Positions 30,920 through 38,288 of a DNA stretch of 38,907 nt are shown here, one piece after another. The notes below the pieces were generated by a model that made no database searches, had not been told where the DNA came from, and saw nothing but the letters and a program-made list of their open reading frames with translations. Source of the DNA: an uncultured Bacteroidales bacterium (GTDB lineage Bacteria; Bacteroidota; Bacteroidia; Bacteroidales; P3); NCBI GenBank assembly GCA_900318175.1, contig ONJQ01000033.1:1-38907 (forward strand). The letters are read 5' to 3'. Positions within the stretch are counted from its first letter, which is position 1. Each line of letters starts with the position of its first letter. The translations under genes were made by a program, and so were the position numbers.

Positions 30920-31888
30920 CTATCCGTAGTGCTCGGCCACGCGGTCGAGGATGGGGAGGATTTGGTCGAGGGCGGTGGTGTTGACCATGGGAATGCGGAA
31001 CTGTTTGAAGTCGCGGAGGCCTTTGAAGTAGCCACCGTAGTGTTTGCGCATCTCGAACATGGCGGTATGCTCACCTTTGAACTCAACGGCGGCCAAAAGG
31101 TGGCGGCGGCACACTTCGACCCGCTCTTGGACGGTGACGGGGCGTTCTTCCTCACCACGGAAGAGACGTTGCGTCTGCTCGAATATCCAGGGGTTGCCGA
31201 TAGCACCGCGACCTATCAGGATGCCATCGACACCGTAGCGGCGGCGCGCATCAATGGCTTGCTGGGGGGTGGTGATGTCGCCGTTGCCGAAAATGGGGAT
31301 GTGCATGCGGGGGTTGCTCTTTACCTCGCCGATGAGGGTCCAGTCGGCAGAACCCTGATACATCTGGGTTTTGGTGCGACCGTGAATACTGAGGGCGGCA
31401 ATGCCCACATCCTGCAGCCGCTCAGCCAACTCGACAATGGGTTTGTCGTCGGCATCATACCCCAAACGGGTCTTGACGGTGACAGGCAGGTGCGACCGCT
31501 TTACAAGGGCTTCGGTGATGCGGAGCATCTTGGGAATGTCTTTGAGGATGCCGCTGCCTGCCCCCTTGCCCGCCACCTTGCGCACGGGGCATCCCCAGTT
31601 GATGTCGACGAAGTCCGGTTCGCGGGCCTCGACAATGTCAAGACAGCGCAGCAGCTCGTCCTCGTCGGCTCCGAAAATCTGGATGCCTATGGGGTGCTGG
31701 GCTGGGGTGAAGAGCATTTTGCGGTAGCTCTTCTCGGCCTCGCGGTTGAGGGCCTCGGAGGCGATAAACTCGGTGATGAGCAGGTCGGCCCCGAAGCCTT
31801 TGCAGAGTTCGCGGAAAGGGAGGTCGGTGATGTCGTCCATGGGAGAAAGACCAAGGACACAATATTTTCCAAAGTCGAGCGTTTTCAT
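30920..31888 (-). CDS. dusB: tRNA-dihydrouridine synthase
   Basis: Dus flavoenzymes reduce uridines of tRNA D-loops. From ATG 31888 the protein is 322 residues: MKTLDFGKYCVLGLSPMDDI, ITEFIASEALNREAEKS, QIFGADEDELLRC, then the active-site loop DINWGCPVRKVAGKGAGSG with the catalytic Cys. Next come VKTRLGYD, ALSIHGRTKTQMYQGSADW and FGNGDITTP for FMN binding, then DGILIGRGAIGNPWIF. The frame is open for 121 codons more upstream but that part is antisense to cdd and is rejected. DusB assignment among Dus types is by general resemblance. Its promoter lies between the two start codons, 27 bp apart, divergent from cdd. Confidence 0.93.
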   Translation of the reverse strand: MKTLDFGKYCVLGLSPMDDITDLPFRELCKGFGADLLITEFIASEALNREAEKSYRKMLFTPAQHPIGIQIFGADEDELLRCLDIVEAREPDFVDINWGCPVRKVAGKGAGSGILKDIPKMLRITEALVKRSHLPVTVKTRLGYDADDKPIVELAERLQDVGIAALSIHGRTKTQMYQGSADWTLIGEVKSNPRMHIPIFGNGDITTPQQAIDARRRYGVDGILIGRGAIGNPWIFEQTQRLFRGEEERPVTVQERVEVCRRHLLAAVEFKGEHTAMFEMRKHYGGYFKGLRDFKQFRIPMVNTTALDQILPILDRVAEHYG

Positions 31889-31898
31889 CTTCAAATTG

Positions 31899-31906
31899 CA
31901 AAGATA
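31899..31906 (-). promoter_or_regulatory. dusB -7 element
   Basis: TATCTTTG read on the minus strand, followed by C, 10 nt before the dusB ATG. Its -33 region would fall within the first codons of cdd, so the mRNA leader of dusB is very short or leaderless. Confidence 0.5.
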
Positions 31907-31914
31907 AGAAAAAA

Positions 31915-32388
31915 ATGGAAAGAAAAGAATTAATTGTAGATTACAACGAATACGCCAGCGTGGCCGAGTTGGCTGCCGACGAGCGGGAACTGATGGAAAG
32001 GGCCATGGAGGCCGCACGGGGCGCCTATGCCCCCTATTCCCGCTTCCACGTAGGGGCAGCGGTGCGGATGGCAGACGGAACACTGGTGACGGGCAGCAAT
32101 CAGGAGAATATTGCCTACCCCTCGGGGCTCTGCGCCGAACGGGTGGCGATGTACAGCGCATCGGCCCAGCACCCCGGTCTGGCGATGACGGCAATGGCCG
32201 TTGTGGGATACAACGAGGGCGAGTACTGCGAAGCATCGCCCTGCGGGGCATGCAGGCAAGTGATGGCAGAATATGAGCAGCGCGACGGCCACGAGATGAC
32301 GCTTCTGTGCTATCTTGCCGGAGGCAGAATTCGGCGAATTAAGGGTGTGAAAAGCTTGCTTCCGTTCACTTTCGAGGCCCAATTGTAG
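31915..32388 (+). CDS. cdd: cytidine deaminase
   Basis: The 157-residue enzyme deaminates cytidine and deoxycytidine to uridine forms in pyrimidine salvage. It has APYSRFHVGAAV, NIAYPSGLCAERVAMYSA with the zinc-binding Cys and catalytic Glu, and PCGACRQVMAEYEQ with two zinc cysteines. This is the homotetrameric short type. The start ATG at 31915 follows a purine-rich stretch. A promoter for it is not obvious in the 27 bp shared with dusB. Confidence 0.95.
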   Translation: MERKELIVDYNEYASVAELAADERELMERAMEAARGAYAPYSRFHVGAAVRMADGTLVTGSNQENIAYPSGLCAERVAMYSASAQHPGLAMTAMAVVGYNEGEYCEASPCGACRQVMAEYEQRDGHEMTLLCYLAGGRIRRIKGVKSLLPFTFEAQL

Positions 32389-32462
32389 GCTTTTTTGTTG
32401 TTTTGCAACACGTTGAAAAATAGCGGTATGCAAAATTTACTAACTTTTTTTCCACAAAAAAG

Positions 32463-32493
32463 TTTCGTACACTAAAATTTCTTTGTACCTTTG
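32463..32493 (+). promoter_or_regulatory. promoter of the ppiD-like operon
   Basis: TTTC (32463-32466), 19 bp, TACCTTTG (32486-32493) followed by C. A leader of about 130 nt follows. Confidence 0.6.
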
Positions 32494-32524
32494 CACGCTT
32501 AAAATAGGTAGAAAAGGGTGACAG

Positions 32525-32570
32525 AGTTTTGGGGATAAAAGGGGTGTCGCACCCCTGAATATCCAAGACT
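32525..32570 (+). promoter_or_regulatory. stable hairpin in the 5' leader of the ppiD-like gene
   Basis: AGTTTT pairs with AAGACT, GGATA with TATCC, and GGGGTG with CACCCC over a TCG loop, with a GG bulge and small internal loops. It starts about 25 nt after the expected transcript start and ends 59 nt before the ATG. No T-tract follows, so it is a leader structure, not a terminator. Confidence 0.5.
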
Positions 32571-32629
32571 ATTAGCCCTCGAAACCCGAGCACTCAATTA
32601 ACGAATAAACAATAAAAAAATACTCACAA

Positions 32630-34747
32630 ATGGGAATTATAGGAAGTATTAGAAAACACTCATGGATAGCCGTCATCGTCGTTGGCGTGGCTATCATCGC
32701 ATTCATCATTGGCGACTTGACCAAGAACAACCGCGGTATCCCCGACATGGGCAAGATTAATGGCTCCACCATCACTTATCAGCGTTTCAACGAACTGACC
32801 GAGGAGATGGAAAACAACTATAAACGTCAGCAGGGCGTCAGCCAGATTCCCGCCGACGTGGAATACCAGTTGCGCGACCAGGTGTGGCAGACCCTTGTGG
32901 GCGAGACCCTCACGGACGAGCAATTTGAGAAACTGGGCCTGACGGTGAGTCCCGCCGAGCTGAACGACATGTATGTCGGCAACTTCATTCACCCCTATCT
33001 GCGCCAGAGCTTCACCGACCCCAAGACCGGTGAATACCAAACCCAAGCTATCCAGTACTATGTGGACAACTTTGAGAATCTGGACACCCTGCAGCGTATG
33101 CAGTGGGTCGAGCTGGAGAAAGCCGTGAAGGCCGACCGCAAACAGCAGAAATACAGCGCCCTGATTTCGCGCGGCATGTACATGCCCAACGCCATTGCCA
33201 AGCAGATTGCCGACATGGGCAGCAAAGTGAGCAACGTGTTCGCAGTGAACTGCACCTACCAGTCCGTGGCCGACGAGGAAATCACCCTCACTGATGCCGA
33301 CTACGAGAACTACTACAAGAAACACAAAGCCGAGTTCCGTCTGCGCGACGAGATGCGCGAACTGAACTATATCGTCTACCCCATCGTCCCCACTCAGCAG
33401 GACATTGCCGACATCCAGGCCTCTGTTGAAAAGACTTGGGAAGAGTTCCAGACTGTTGAACCGGAAGAGGTGGTCTTCTTCGTCAACTCCGAGTCCGACC
33501 ACAGCTACGACTCCACCTACCGCAAGGCCAGCGAGTTCAGCTCGCCCATGGATTCCGCCATCATGGCTGCCGGCACTGGTTCCTTCATCAGCCCCCGCAT
33601 GGTTGGCAACGAATGGATGATGGCCAAAGTTCTTGACGTGGCCAACCGTCCCGACAGCTTGCGCGCCAGCGCCATCTACATCTTCAACAACCGCGTGGGC
33701 GGCAACATCACCCGTGGCGACGACCAGGCCAAACTGCTTGCCGACAGCGTGATGAACATCGTGCGCAGCGGCACCATGAGCTTCGAAGAGGCCGTGAAAC
33801 AATACTCTGACGACCCCCAGAAAGAGGAGAACAACGGCGACATGGAATGGCAACTCGACGGCAACTATGGCTTCCTGAACGAGGACCTTATCAACACTCC
33901 CGAAGGCGGTGTCTTCGTAGTGAAGCACCCCAGCGAGGTTGGCTATTTTGTGGTGAAAGTGACCGGCAAGACCACTCCCCACAGAAAATACCGCGTGGCC
34001 ACCATCACCCGTGCCATTGCTGCCTCCGAAACCACCACTCGCAACATCTACAACAACGCCAACCGTTTTGCTGGCAACAACCGCACCTTTGCCGAGATGA
34101 CCGCTACCGCCCAGTCTGAAAACCTGCAGACCCGCAACAGCATGATTACCGCCATGTCCTACTCCATGCCCGGCATCAACAATGCCCGTAGCATCGTCCA
34201 GTGGGCTTTCAACGAGAAGACCACTGTTGGCGAGGTCGCCGACCAGATTTTCGAGGCTGACGACATGTATATCGTCGCTGCCCTGAAGGACATCTACAAA
34301 GTGGGTTACGCCACCCTCGACCAAGTGCGTCCCAGCATCGAGAACCAGGTGCGCATCGAGAAGAAAGCCGAGCTGCTCAAAGCCCGTCTCGAAGAGGCCA
34401 AGAACGGCAATGCCAACCTGACCACCATCGCTGCCAAGATGAACGTGGCCATTGACACCCTCGACAGCATCTCCTTCAACGACTACTTCCTCGGCAAATA
34501 CGGCATGGAGCCCAAAGTTCAGGCCACCATCGCCGCCGCTGAGGCCAACACCCTCGTGGGTCCCATCCAGGGTGCCAACGGTGTGTATATGGTCTACGTC
34601 AACAGCAAGAGCGACAATCCCGCTGCTCCCGACGCCGAGGCCATCCGCAGCCAGCGCCAACAGAGCTTTATGCAAGGTCTGCGCAACATCCAGCAGGTGC
34701 TGAAAGACCATGCCAAGATTGTTGACCAGCGCAACAAGTTCTTCTAA
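32630..34747 (+). CDS. PpiD-like peptidyl-prolyl isomerase / SurA-N-domain protein
   Basis: The 705-residue protein has one N-terminal membrane anchor (IAVIVVGVAIIAFIIG, about 13-28) and a large periplasmic part. A SurA-N-like chaperone region follows (YQLRDQVWQTLVGETLTDEQ, KLGLTVSPAELND). Then comes a parvulin-like domain around SGTMSFEEAVKQYSDDPQKE...GDMEW (about 385-410), then a second less clear one, with a final domain near GPIQGANGVYMVYVNSKSD. PpiD assists folding of outer-membrane and periplasmic proteins at the translocon exit. Size and layout match Bacteroidota PpiD (about 700 aa, longer than the 623 aa of E. coli). Its last stop base is shared with the start of the next gene. Confidence 0.9.
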   Translation: MGIIGSIRKHSWIAVIVVGVAIIAFIIGDLTKNNRGIPDMGKINGSTITYQRFNELTEEMENNYKRQQGVSQIPADVEYQLRDQVWQTLVGETLTDEQFEKLGLTVSPAELNDMYVGNFIHPYLRQSFTDPKTGEYQTQAIQYYVDNFENLDTLQRMQWVELEKAVKADRKQQKYSALISRGMYMPNAIAKQIADMGSKVSNVFAVNCTYQSVADEEITLTDADYENYYKKHKAEFRLRDEMRELNYIVYPIVPTQQDIADIQASVEKTWEEFQTVEPEEVVFFVNSESDHSYDSTYRKASEFSSPMDSAIMAAGTGSFISPRMVGNEWMMAKVLDVANRPDSLRASAIYIFNNRVGGNITRGDDQAKLLADSVMNIVRSGTMSFEEAVKQYSDDPQKEENNGDMEWQLDGNYGFLNEDLINTPEGGVFVVKHPSEVGYFVVKVTGKTTPHRKYRVATITRAIAASETTTRNIYNNANRFAGNNRTFAEMTATAQSENLQTRNSMITAMSYSMPGINNARSIVQWAFNEKTTVGEVADQIFEADDMYIVAALKDIYKVGYATLDQVRPSIENQVRIEKKAELLKARLEEAKNGNANLTTIAAKMNVAIDTLDSISFNDYFLGKYGMEPKVQATIAAAEANTLVGPIQGANGVYMVYVNSKSDNPAAPDAEAIRSQRQQSFMQGLRNIQQVLKDHAKIVDQRNKFF

Positions 34748-35286
34748 TGGACAACCCCGAACAGAAAGCGATAAAAGAGAAAGGCGCGGCCCTGCGGCTG
34801 CGCCTTTCTAACACTTGGCAGAACTTCCGCGAGCGGATGCACCACAAGCACCGCATCGTCGTAATGGACACCGACACCTTCAAGGAGACCTTCTCTGCTG
34901 AACTGACGGGAGTCAACATCTTCACCTATGTAGGCATCACCGTCATTGTCATGCTGATTCTCGCCTCCCTCCTTATCGCTTTCACCCCACTCCGGGGCTT
35001 AGTGCCCGGATTCATCAAACCCGAGTTGCGCGAAGAGACCATCCGCAACGCAAGGACCATAGACTCGCTCGAACTGGTCATTGACCAACACGAGCAGCAC
35101 ATCCGCATCATTCAGGACGTCATCAACGGCAAGACCATCACCACTGCCGAAAGCTCTCCCACCGAAAGCGTCGACGACCAGGAGATTGTTTACCGCCGAA
35201 GCCGTGCCGACTCGCTGCTGCGTGTCAAGGTGGAGAAACGCCAAAAAGAGCAGCAAGCCAAAAACAAAAACAAACGCAAAAAATGA
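34747..35286 (+). CDS. membrane protein resembling the N-terminal part of M23 peptidases, peptidase domain absent
   Basis: The 179-residue product has a basic cytosolic stretch (NTWQNFRERMHHKHRIVVMD) and FKETFSAELTGVNIFTYVGI running into a membrane helix (about 57-80). The periplasmic LIAFTPLRGLVPGFIKPELR follows, then a coiled coil (TIDSLELVIDQHEQHIRIIQ) and a Lys-rich tail. In Bacteroidota this TM-plus-coil layout normally precedes a C-terminal LytM domain; here the chain stops at about 179 residues with no HxH or related zinc motif. It is thus a natural short form or a truncated relative, perhaps a regulator or scaffold. It overlaps ppiD-like by 1 nt and dxr by 4 nt. Confidence 0.75.
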   Translation: MDNPEQKAIKEKGAALRLRLSNTWQNFRERMHHKHRIVVMDTDTFKETFSAELTGVNIFTYVGITVIVMLILASLLIAFTPLRGLVPGFIKPELREETIRNARTIDSLELVIDQHEQHIRIIQDVINGKTITTAESSPTESVDDQEIVYRRSRADSLLRVKVEKRQKEQQAKNKNKRKK

Positions 35287-36413
35287 AACGTATAGCCATA
35301 CTGGGTTCCACTGGTTCCATTGGCACCCAGGCTCTCAATGTCATCCGCCGCCACCGCGACCTCTTCGCTGTCGAAGTGCTCTGCGCTGGTAGCAACGCCG
35401 ACCTGCTTATACAGCAAGCCTTGGAATTCGACCCCAACGCTGTGGCCATTGCCGACACCAACAAATACCAGCAGGTGCAGGATGCCCTTGCCCCTCACGA
35501 TATAAAAGTCTTCGCTGGCATGGACTCCATTGCCGACCTCATGGAGATGGACTCCATCGACCTTGTGCTGGCCTCCATTGTGGGTTTTGCCGGCCTCCGC
35601 CCCACCCTCCGTGCCATCGAACACCACAAAGCCATTGCCCTGGCCAACAAGGAGACCATGGTTGTGGCAGGACAGATAGTCACCGATGCCGCTGCACGCA
35701 ACCACGTGCCCATCCTGCCTGTCGACTCCGAACATTCGGCCATCTTCCAAAGCCTCGTGAGCGAAATGGGCAACGTGGACAAAATACTCCTCACCGCCTC
35801 CGGCGGCCCCTTCCGCGGACGCACACGCCAACAACTGGGGCACGTCACCCTTGCCGACGCCCTTAAGCATCCCAACTGGAGCATGGGCCGCAAGGTGACC
35901 ATCGACTCCGCCTCGCTGATGAACAAGGGCCTTGAGGTCATCGAAGCCCGCTGGCTCTTCAACATCCCCGCCGACCGTATTCAAGTGCTTGTCCATCCCC
36001 AATCCGTAGTCCACTCCATGGTTCAGTATATTGACGGCAGCATCAAAGCCCAACTCGGCGTCCCCACCATGGAGACCCCCATCCAGTACGCCTTCAGCTT
36101 CCCCACACGCATCGAGAGCCACCTCCCACGACTCGACTGGACCAAATATCCCCAACTCACCTTCGAGGAACCCGACACAAAGACCTTCCGCTGCCTCCAA
36201 TTGGCCTACGATGCCATTGCCCGCGGAGGCAACATGCCCTGCATCATGAACGCCGCCAACGAAGTGGCCGTGCAACAGTTTATCGATGGGCGGATTACTT
36301 TCCTACAGATTGCTGACTTCGTCGAAGAGCAGATGCAGAAAGCCCCCTTCATCGCCAAGCCTACACTCGACGACCTCTTCAGCACCGACGCCGAAGTGCG
36401 GAACAATAAATAA
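35283..36413 (+). CDS. dxr: 1-deoxy-D-xylulose 5-phosphate reductoisomerase
   Basis: Dxr makes MEP from DXP with NADPH in the non-mevalonate isoprenoid pathway. The 376-residue enzyme has the NADPH-binding GSTGSIGTQALNVI near the start, ANKETMVVAG, PVDSEHSAIFQSL with metal-binding Asp and Glu, TASGGPFRG, and TIDSASLMNKGLEVIEARWL with the active-site Ser, Asn and Lys. A late NMPCIMNAANEVAV closes the core. Length is normal. It is the last gene of the operon with the PpiD-like and membrane-stub genes. The next gene faces it from the other strand. Confidence 0.97.
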   Translation: MKRIAILGSTGSIGTQALNVIRRHRDLFAVEVLCAGSNADLLIQQALEFDPNAVAIADTNKYQQVQDALAPHDIKVFAGMDSIADLMEMDSIDLVLASIVGFAGLRPTLRAIEHHKAIALANKETMVVAGQIVTDAAARNHVPILPVDSEHSAIFQSLVSEMGNVDKILLTASGGPFRGRTRQQLGHVTLADALKHPNWSMGRKVTIDSASLMNKGLEVIEARWLFNIPADRIQVLVHPQSVVHSMVQYIDGSIKAQLGVPTMETPIQYAFSFPTRIESHLPRLDWTKYPQLTFEEPDTKTFRCLQLAYDAIARGGNMPCIMNAANEVAVQQFIDGRITFLQIADFVEEQMQKAPFIAKPTLDDLFSTDAEVRNNK

Positions 36414-36440
36414 TAAAAGCTTGCTCGGAAAGATACTCTG

Positions 36441-37148
36441 CTACTGATTACTATCCGAATCAACGGGATGGTTATTCCGATACTCCATGCACAGCCCACG
36501 ATACTTCTCCGCCAATGCGCGGATGCTGTCGTCAGGGTCTCGCTCTAACACATACTTCAACTCCTCTTCGGCCTCGCTGACTCGGTCCATATTGAGATAG
36601 TAGGCTGCGCGGTTCACGTATGCCAACAAGAAGTCGGGGTCTATTTCAATAGCCTTTTCTATGTCATCCATCGCCTGCTCGTGGTTCCCCAGCATACCGT
36701 AGGCACTGCCACGGCTGCAATAAGCCTGTGCATAATCAGGATTCAGCTTTATCGCCCTATCGAAATCCGGAATTGCCAGCTCATACTGTCCCTGCTTATA
36801 GCGCAGGTAGCCCCGGTTGTTATATGTCTCCGCCCGCTTGGGGCACAGCCTTATCGCCTGCTCGAAGTCCGCCAACGCACGCTCCATATCACCCAACGCG
36901 TCGTAGGCAATGCCGCGGTTCAGATACACGATGCCGTCCCGCGGATTCAACGCCAACGACTCGCTGAAAAGCTCCACCTGCCGCTCCGGATGCTCATCAT
37001 CCCAATAAGCTAAATAGAACAGATTCTCCGCCTCTTCCTCCGCCCGTCTCTTTGCCCCATACCGCACGCCACGCGTATTAAACCGCAGCGACCCGATAGT
37101 GACAACCCACCTCCTCGGCATCCGATGTTTTTTTCGATTACGCATCAT
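36441..37148 (-). CDS. tetratricopeptide-repeat protein
   Basis: The 235-residue protein has a basic N-terminal 30 residues (MMRNRKKHRMPRRW) and about five TPR units, for example YLNRGIAYDALGDMERALAD, YNNRGYLRYKQGQYELAIPD, YCSRGSAYGMLGNHEQAMDD and YVNRAAYYLNMDRVSEAEEE. Such repeats bind other proteins. No signal peptide or membrane segment is seen; it is probably cytosolic. It converges on dxr, with 27 bp between stops, and lies 40 nt after a lipoprotein gene on the same strand. Confidence 0.9.
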   Translation of the reverse strand: MMRNRKKHRMPRRWVVTIGSLRFNTRGVRYGAKRRAEEEAENLFYLAYWDDEHPERQVELFSESLALNPRDGIVYLNRGIAYDALGDMERALADFEQAIRLCPKRAETYNNRGYLRYKQGQYELAIPDFDRAIKLNPDYAQAYCSRGSAYGMLGNHEQAMDDIEKAIEIDPDFLLAYVNRAAYYLNMDRVSEAEEELKYVLERDPDDSIRALAEKYRGLCMEYRNNHPVDSDSNQ

Positions 37149-37188
37149 AATGTAAAACAGTTTTGGGGTAACGCAACCCCATCTATCA

Positions 37189-37683
37189 TCATGGGTGATC
37201 TGCTAACAGGCTATATATTTTTGTATAGCCGTAATGTCCATCCTCTTCGTCGTAATTTTCCACAAGCCCATCCCTATTGACAAGCAGAGGAATCGGCATT
37301 GCCTTGGTTTTTCTGTAATCTTTCAGTAGGCTAAGCATAGTCTTGTTGGCATCTCTCTTAATCAAGAAAGGAATGGACAGATCCAGATTGATAACCAATC
37401 GGTTCTCGGTTTTTAAATCAACGACTGCTTCTTCTTTGCCATAATGAATGATAACAATTCCGACGTTGTTTCTCTCCAGTTCTTCAAGATATGGCTTTAT
37501 ATTCGTCTCAAGCATGCTTTTACTTGCTTCACAATAATCTGCCCAAATATAAATCAGTGTATTATCATGACTCTCCAACATTTGAATAATGTTTGTTCTG
37601 TCAGAATCTTTCAATGCTGTCTTTGGACCAGAACAAGAAACCAATCCGAGTAATGCTAACAGCATGACTATTGTATGTTTCAT
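37189..37683 (-). CDS. lipoprotein with thioredoxin-like fold
   Basis: The 164-residue protein has a lipoprotein signal (MKHTIVMLLALLGLVSCSGP, lipobox LVSC with Cys17). A thioredoxin-like core follows: NTLIYIWADYCEASKSMLET, with the first active-site Cys but Ser at the CxxC partner position (C-E-A-S). Next are VGIVIIHYGKEEAVV, FLIKRDANKTMLS and MPIPLLVNRDGLVENY, the cis-Pro region. With one cysteine it cannot form the usual disulfide, so it may be a monothiol or non-redox form. It is expected on the inner or outer membrane facing the periplasm. Stress or folding function is a guess. Confidence 0.75.
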   Translation of the reverse strand: MKHTIVMLLALLGLVSCSGPKTALKDSDRTNIIQMLESHDNTLIYIWADYCEASKSMLETNIKPYLEELERNNVGIVIIHYGKEEAVVDLKTENRLVINLDLSIPFLIKRDANKTMLSLLKDYRKTKAMPIPLLVNRDGLVENYDEEDGHYGYTKIYSLLADHP

Positions 37684-37753
37684 ATCGTTATGTTTTAGAT
37701 AATTTCAACATCATAAACGTCAATCCCTCGAAGCTATTGCTCTCCCACCAAAC

Positions 37754-37778
37754 AAAAGCCGCCGCCCATTCGGCGGTA
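37754..37778 (-). terminator. terminator of the small antitoxin-like gene
   Basis: On the minus strand CCGCCG (37776-37771) pairs with CGGCGG (37764-37759) over a 6-nt loop, followed by CTTTTG. It is about 50 nt past the gene's stop. Confidence 0.6.
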
Positions 37779-37827
37779 CCATCAACTTGTCATAAGACCC
37801 ACCAAGCAGAGTGCTTAGAATAAGGCA

Positions 37828-38037
37828 TCAAATTTTGTTTTCAGCCAACCAGCGGGCAGTGTTCATTTTTGATGTACAGATGAAAGCCTCGCGTTCCTCC
37901 TCGGCGGTCCATTCACGGTCTTCCTTCTCCTCGTCAATCTGAGAGATTTGGAACACGTCGCCAAGAGAGCGTATCAACGCCACCACGTTCTGCGCCACTT
38001 TGCTATGCCCATCGTAAGATATCGTCATTGTTGCCAT
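37828..38037 (-). CDS. small acidic antitoxin-like protein
   Basis: From ATG 38037 the product has 69 residues, MATMTISYDGHSKVAQNVVA at the start and an acidic middle (SQIDEEKEDREWTAEEEREA). A GTG start 27 nt upstream would add nine residues. Proteins beginning MATMTISYD are common in Bacteroidales and some stand beside toxins, but no toxin gene is visible next to it, so it would be an orphan. It lies between two copies of a short repeat (37735-37759 and 38087-38113). Confidence 0.6.
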   Translation of the reverse strand: MATMTISYDGHSKVAQNVVALIRSLGDVFQISQIDEEKEDREWTAEEEREAFICTSKMNTARWLAENKI

Positions 38038-38230
38038 GATGCTATTTTTATTGTTTTCTGACACTATAACGCCATAAATCCTTTTTTATTGCTCTCCCCG
38101 CCAAACAAAAAGCAGTATAGATTCAACATCGAAGTGGAAAGAAACATACCTCTTTATTCAGCGTTGAGGAGCCACAACAGCGAGATCGATTGTCTTAAAT
38201 CAGCCTTACTTAACACTATAGCGTAGTATA

Positions 38231-38262
38231 TTTGCTCATTTCAGAAAAAGTTAGTACTTTTG
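38231..38262 (+). promoter_or_regulatory. promoter of the terminal kinase-like gene
   Basis: TTTG (38231-38234), 20 bp, TACTTTTG (38255-38262), 26 nt before the ATG at 38289. Spacer and flanks resemble the island promoter at 25591. Confidence 0.7.
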
Positions 38263-38288
38263 TAAATTGAAAGATACAATATAAATAA

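Noticed and set aside
31889-32251. N-terminal extension of dusB by 121 codons
   Set aside because: The extra part is the reverse strand of cdd and is Arg/Pro-rich without homology; the family start is at 31888 with a promoter just upstream.
32660-34711. 683-codon open frame on the minus strand
   Set aside because: It is exactly antisense to the PpiD-like gene, with a Val/Gly/His/Asp-rich composition typical of a mirror of GC-rich codons, and has no domain or start signal.
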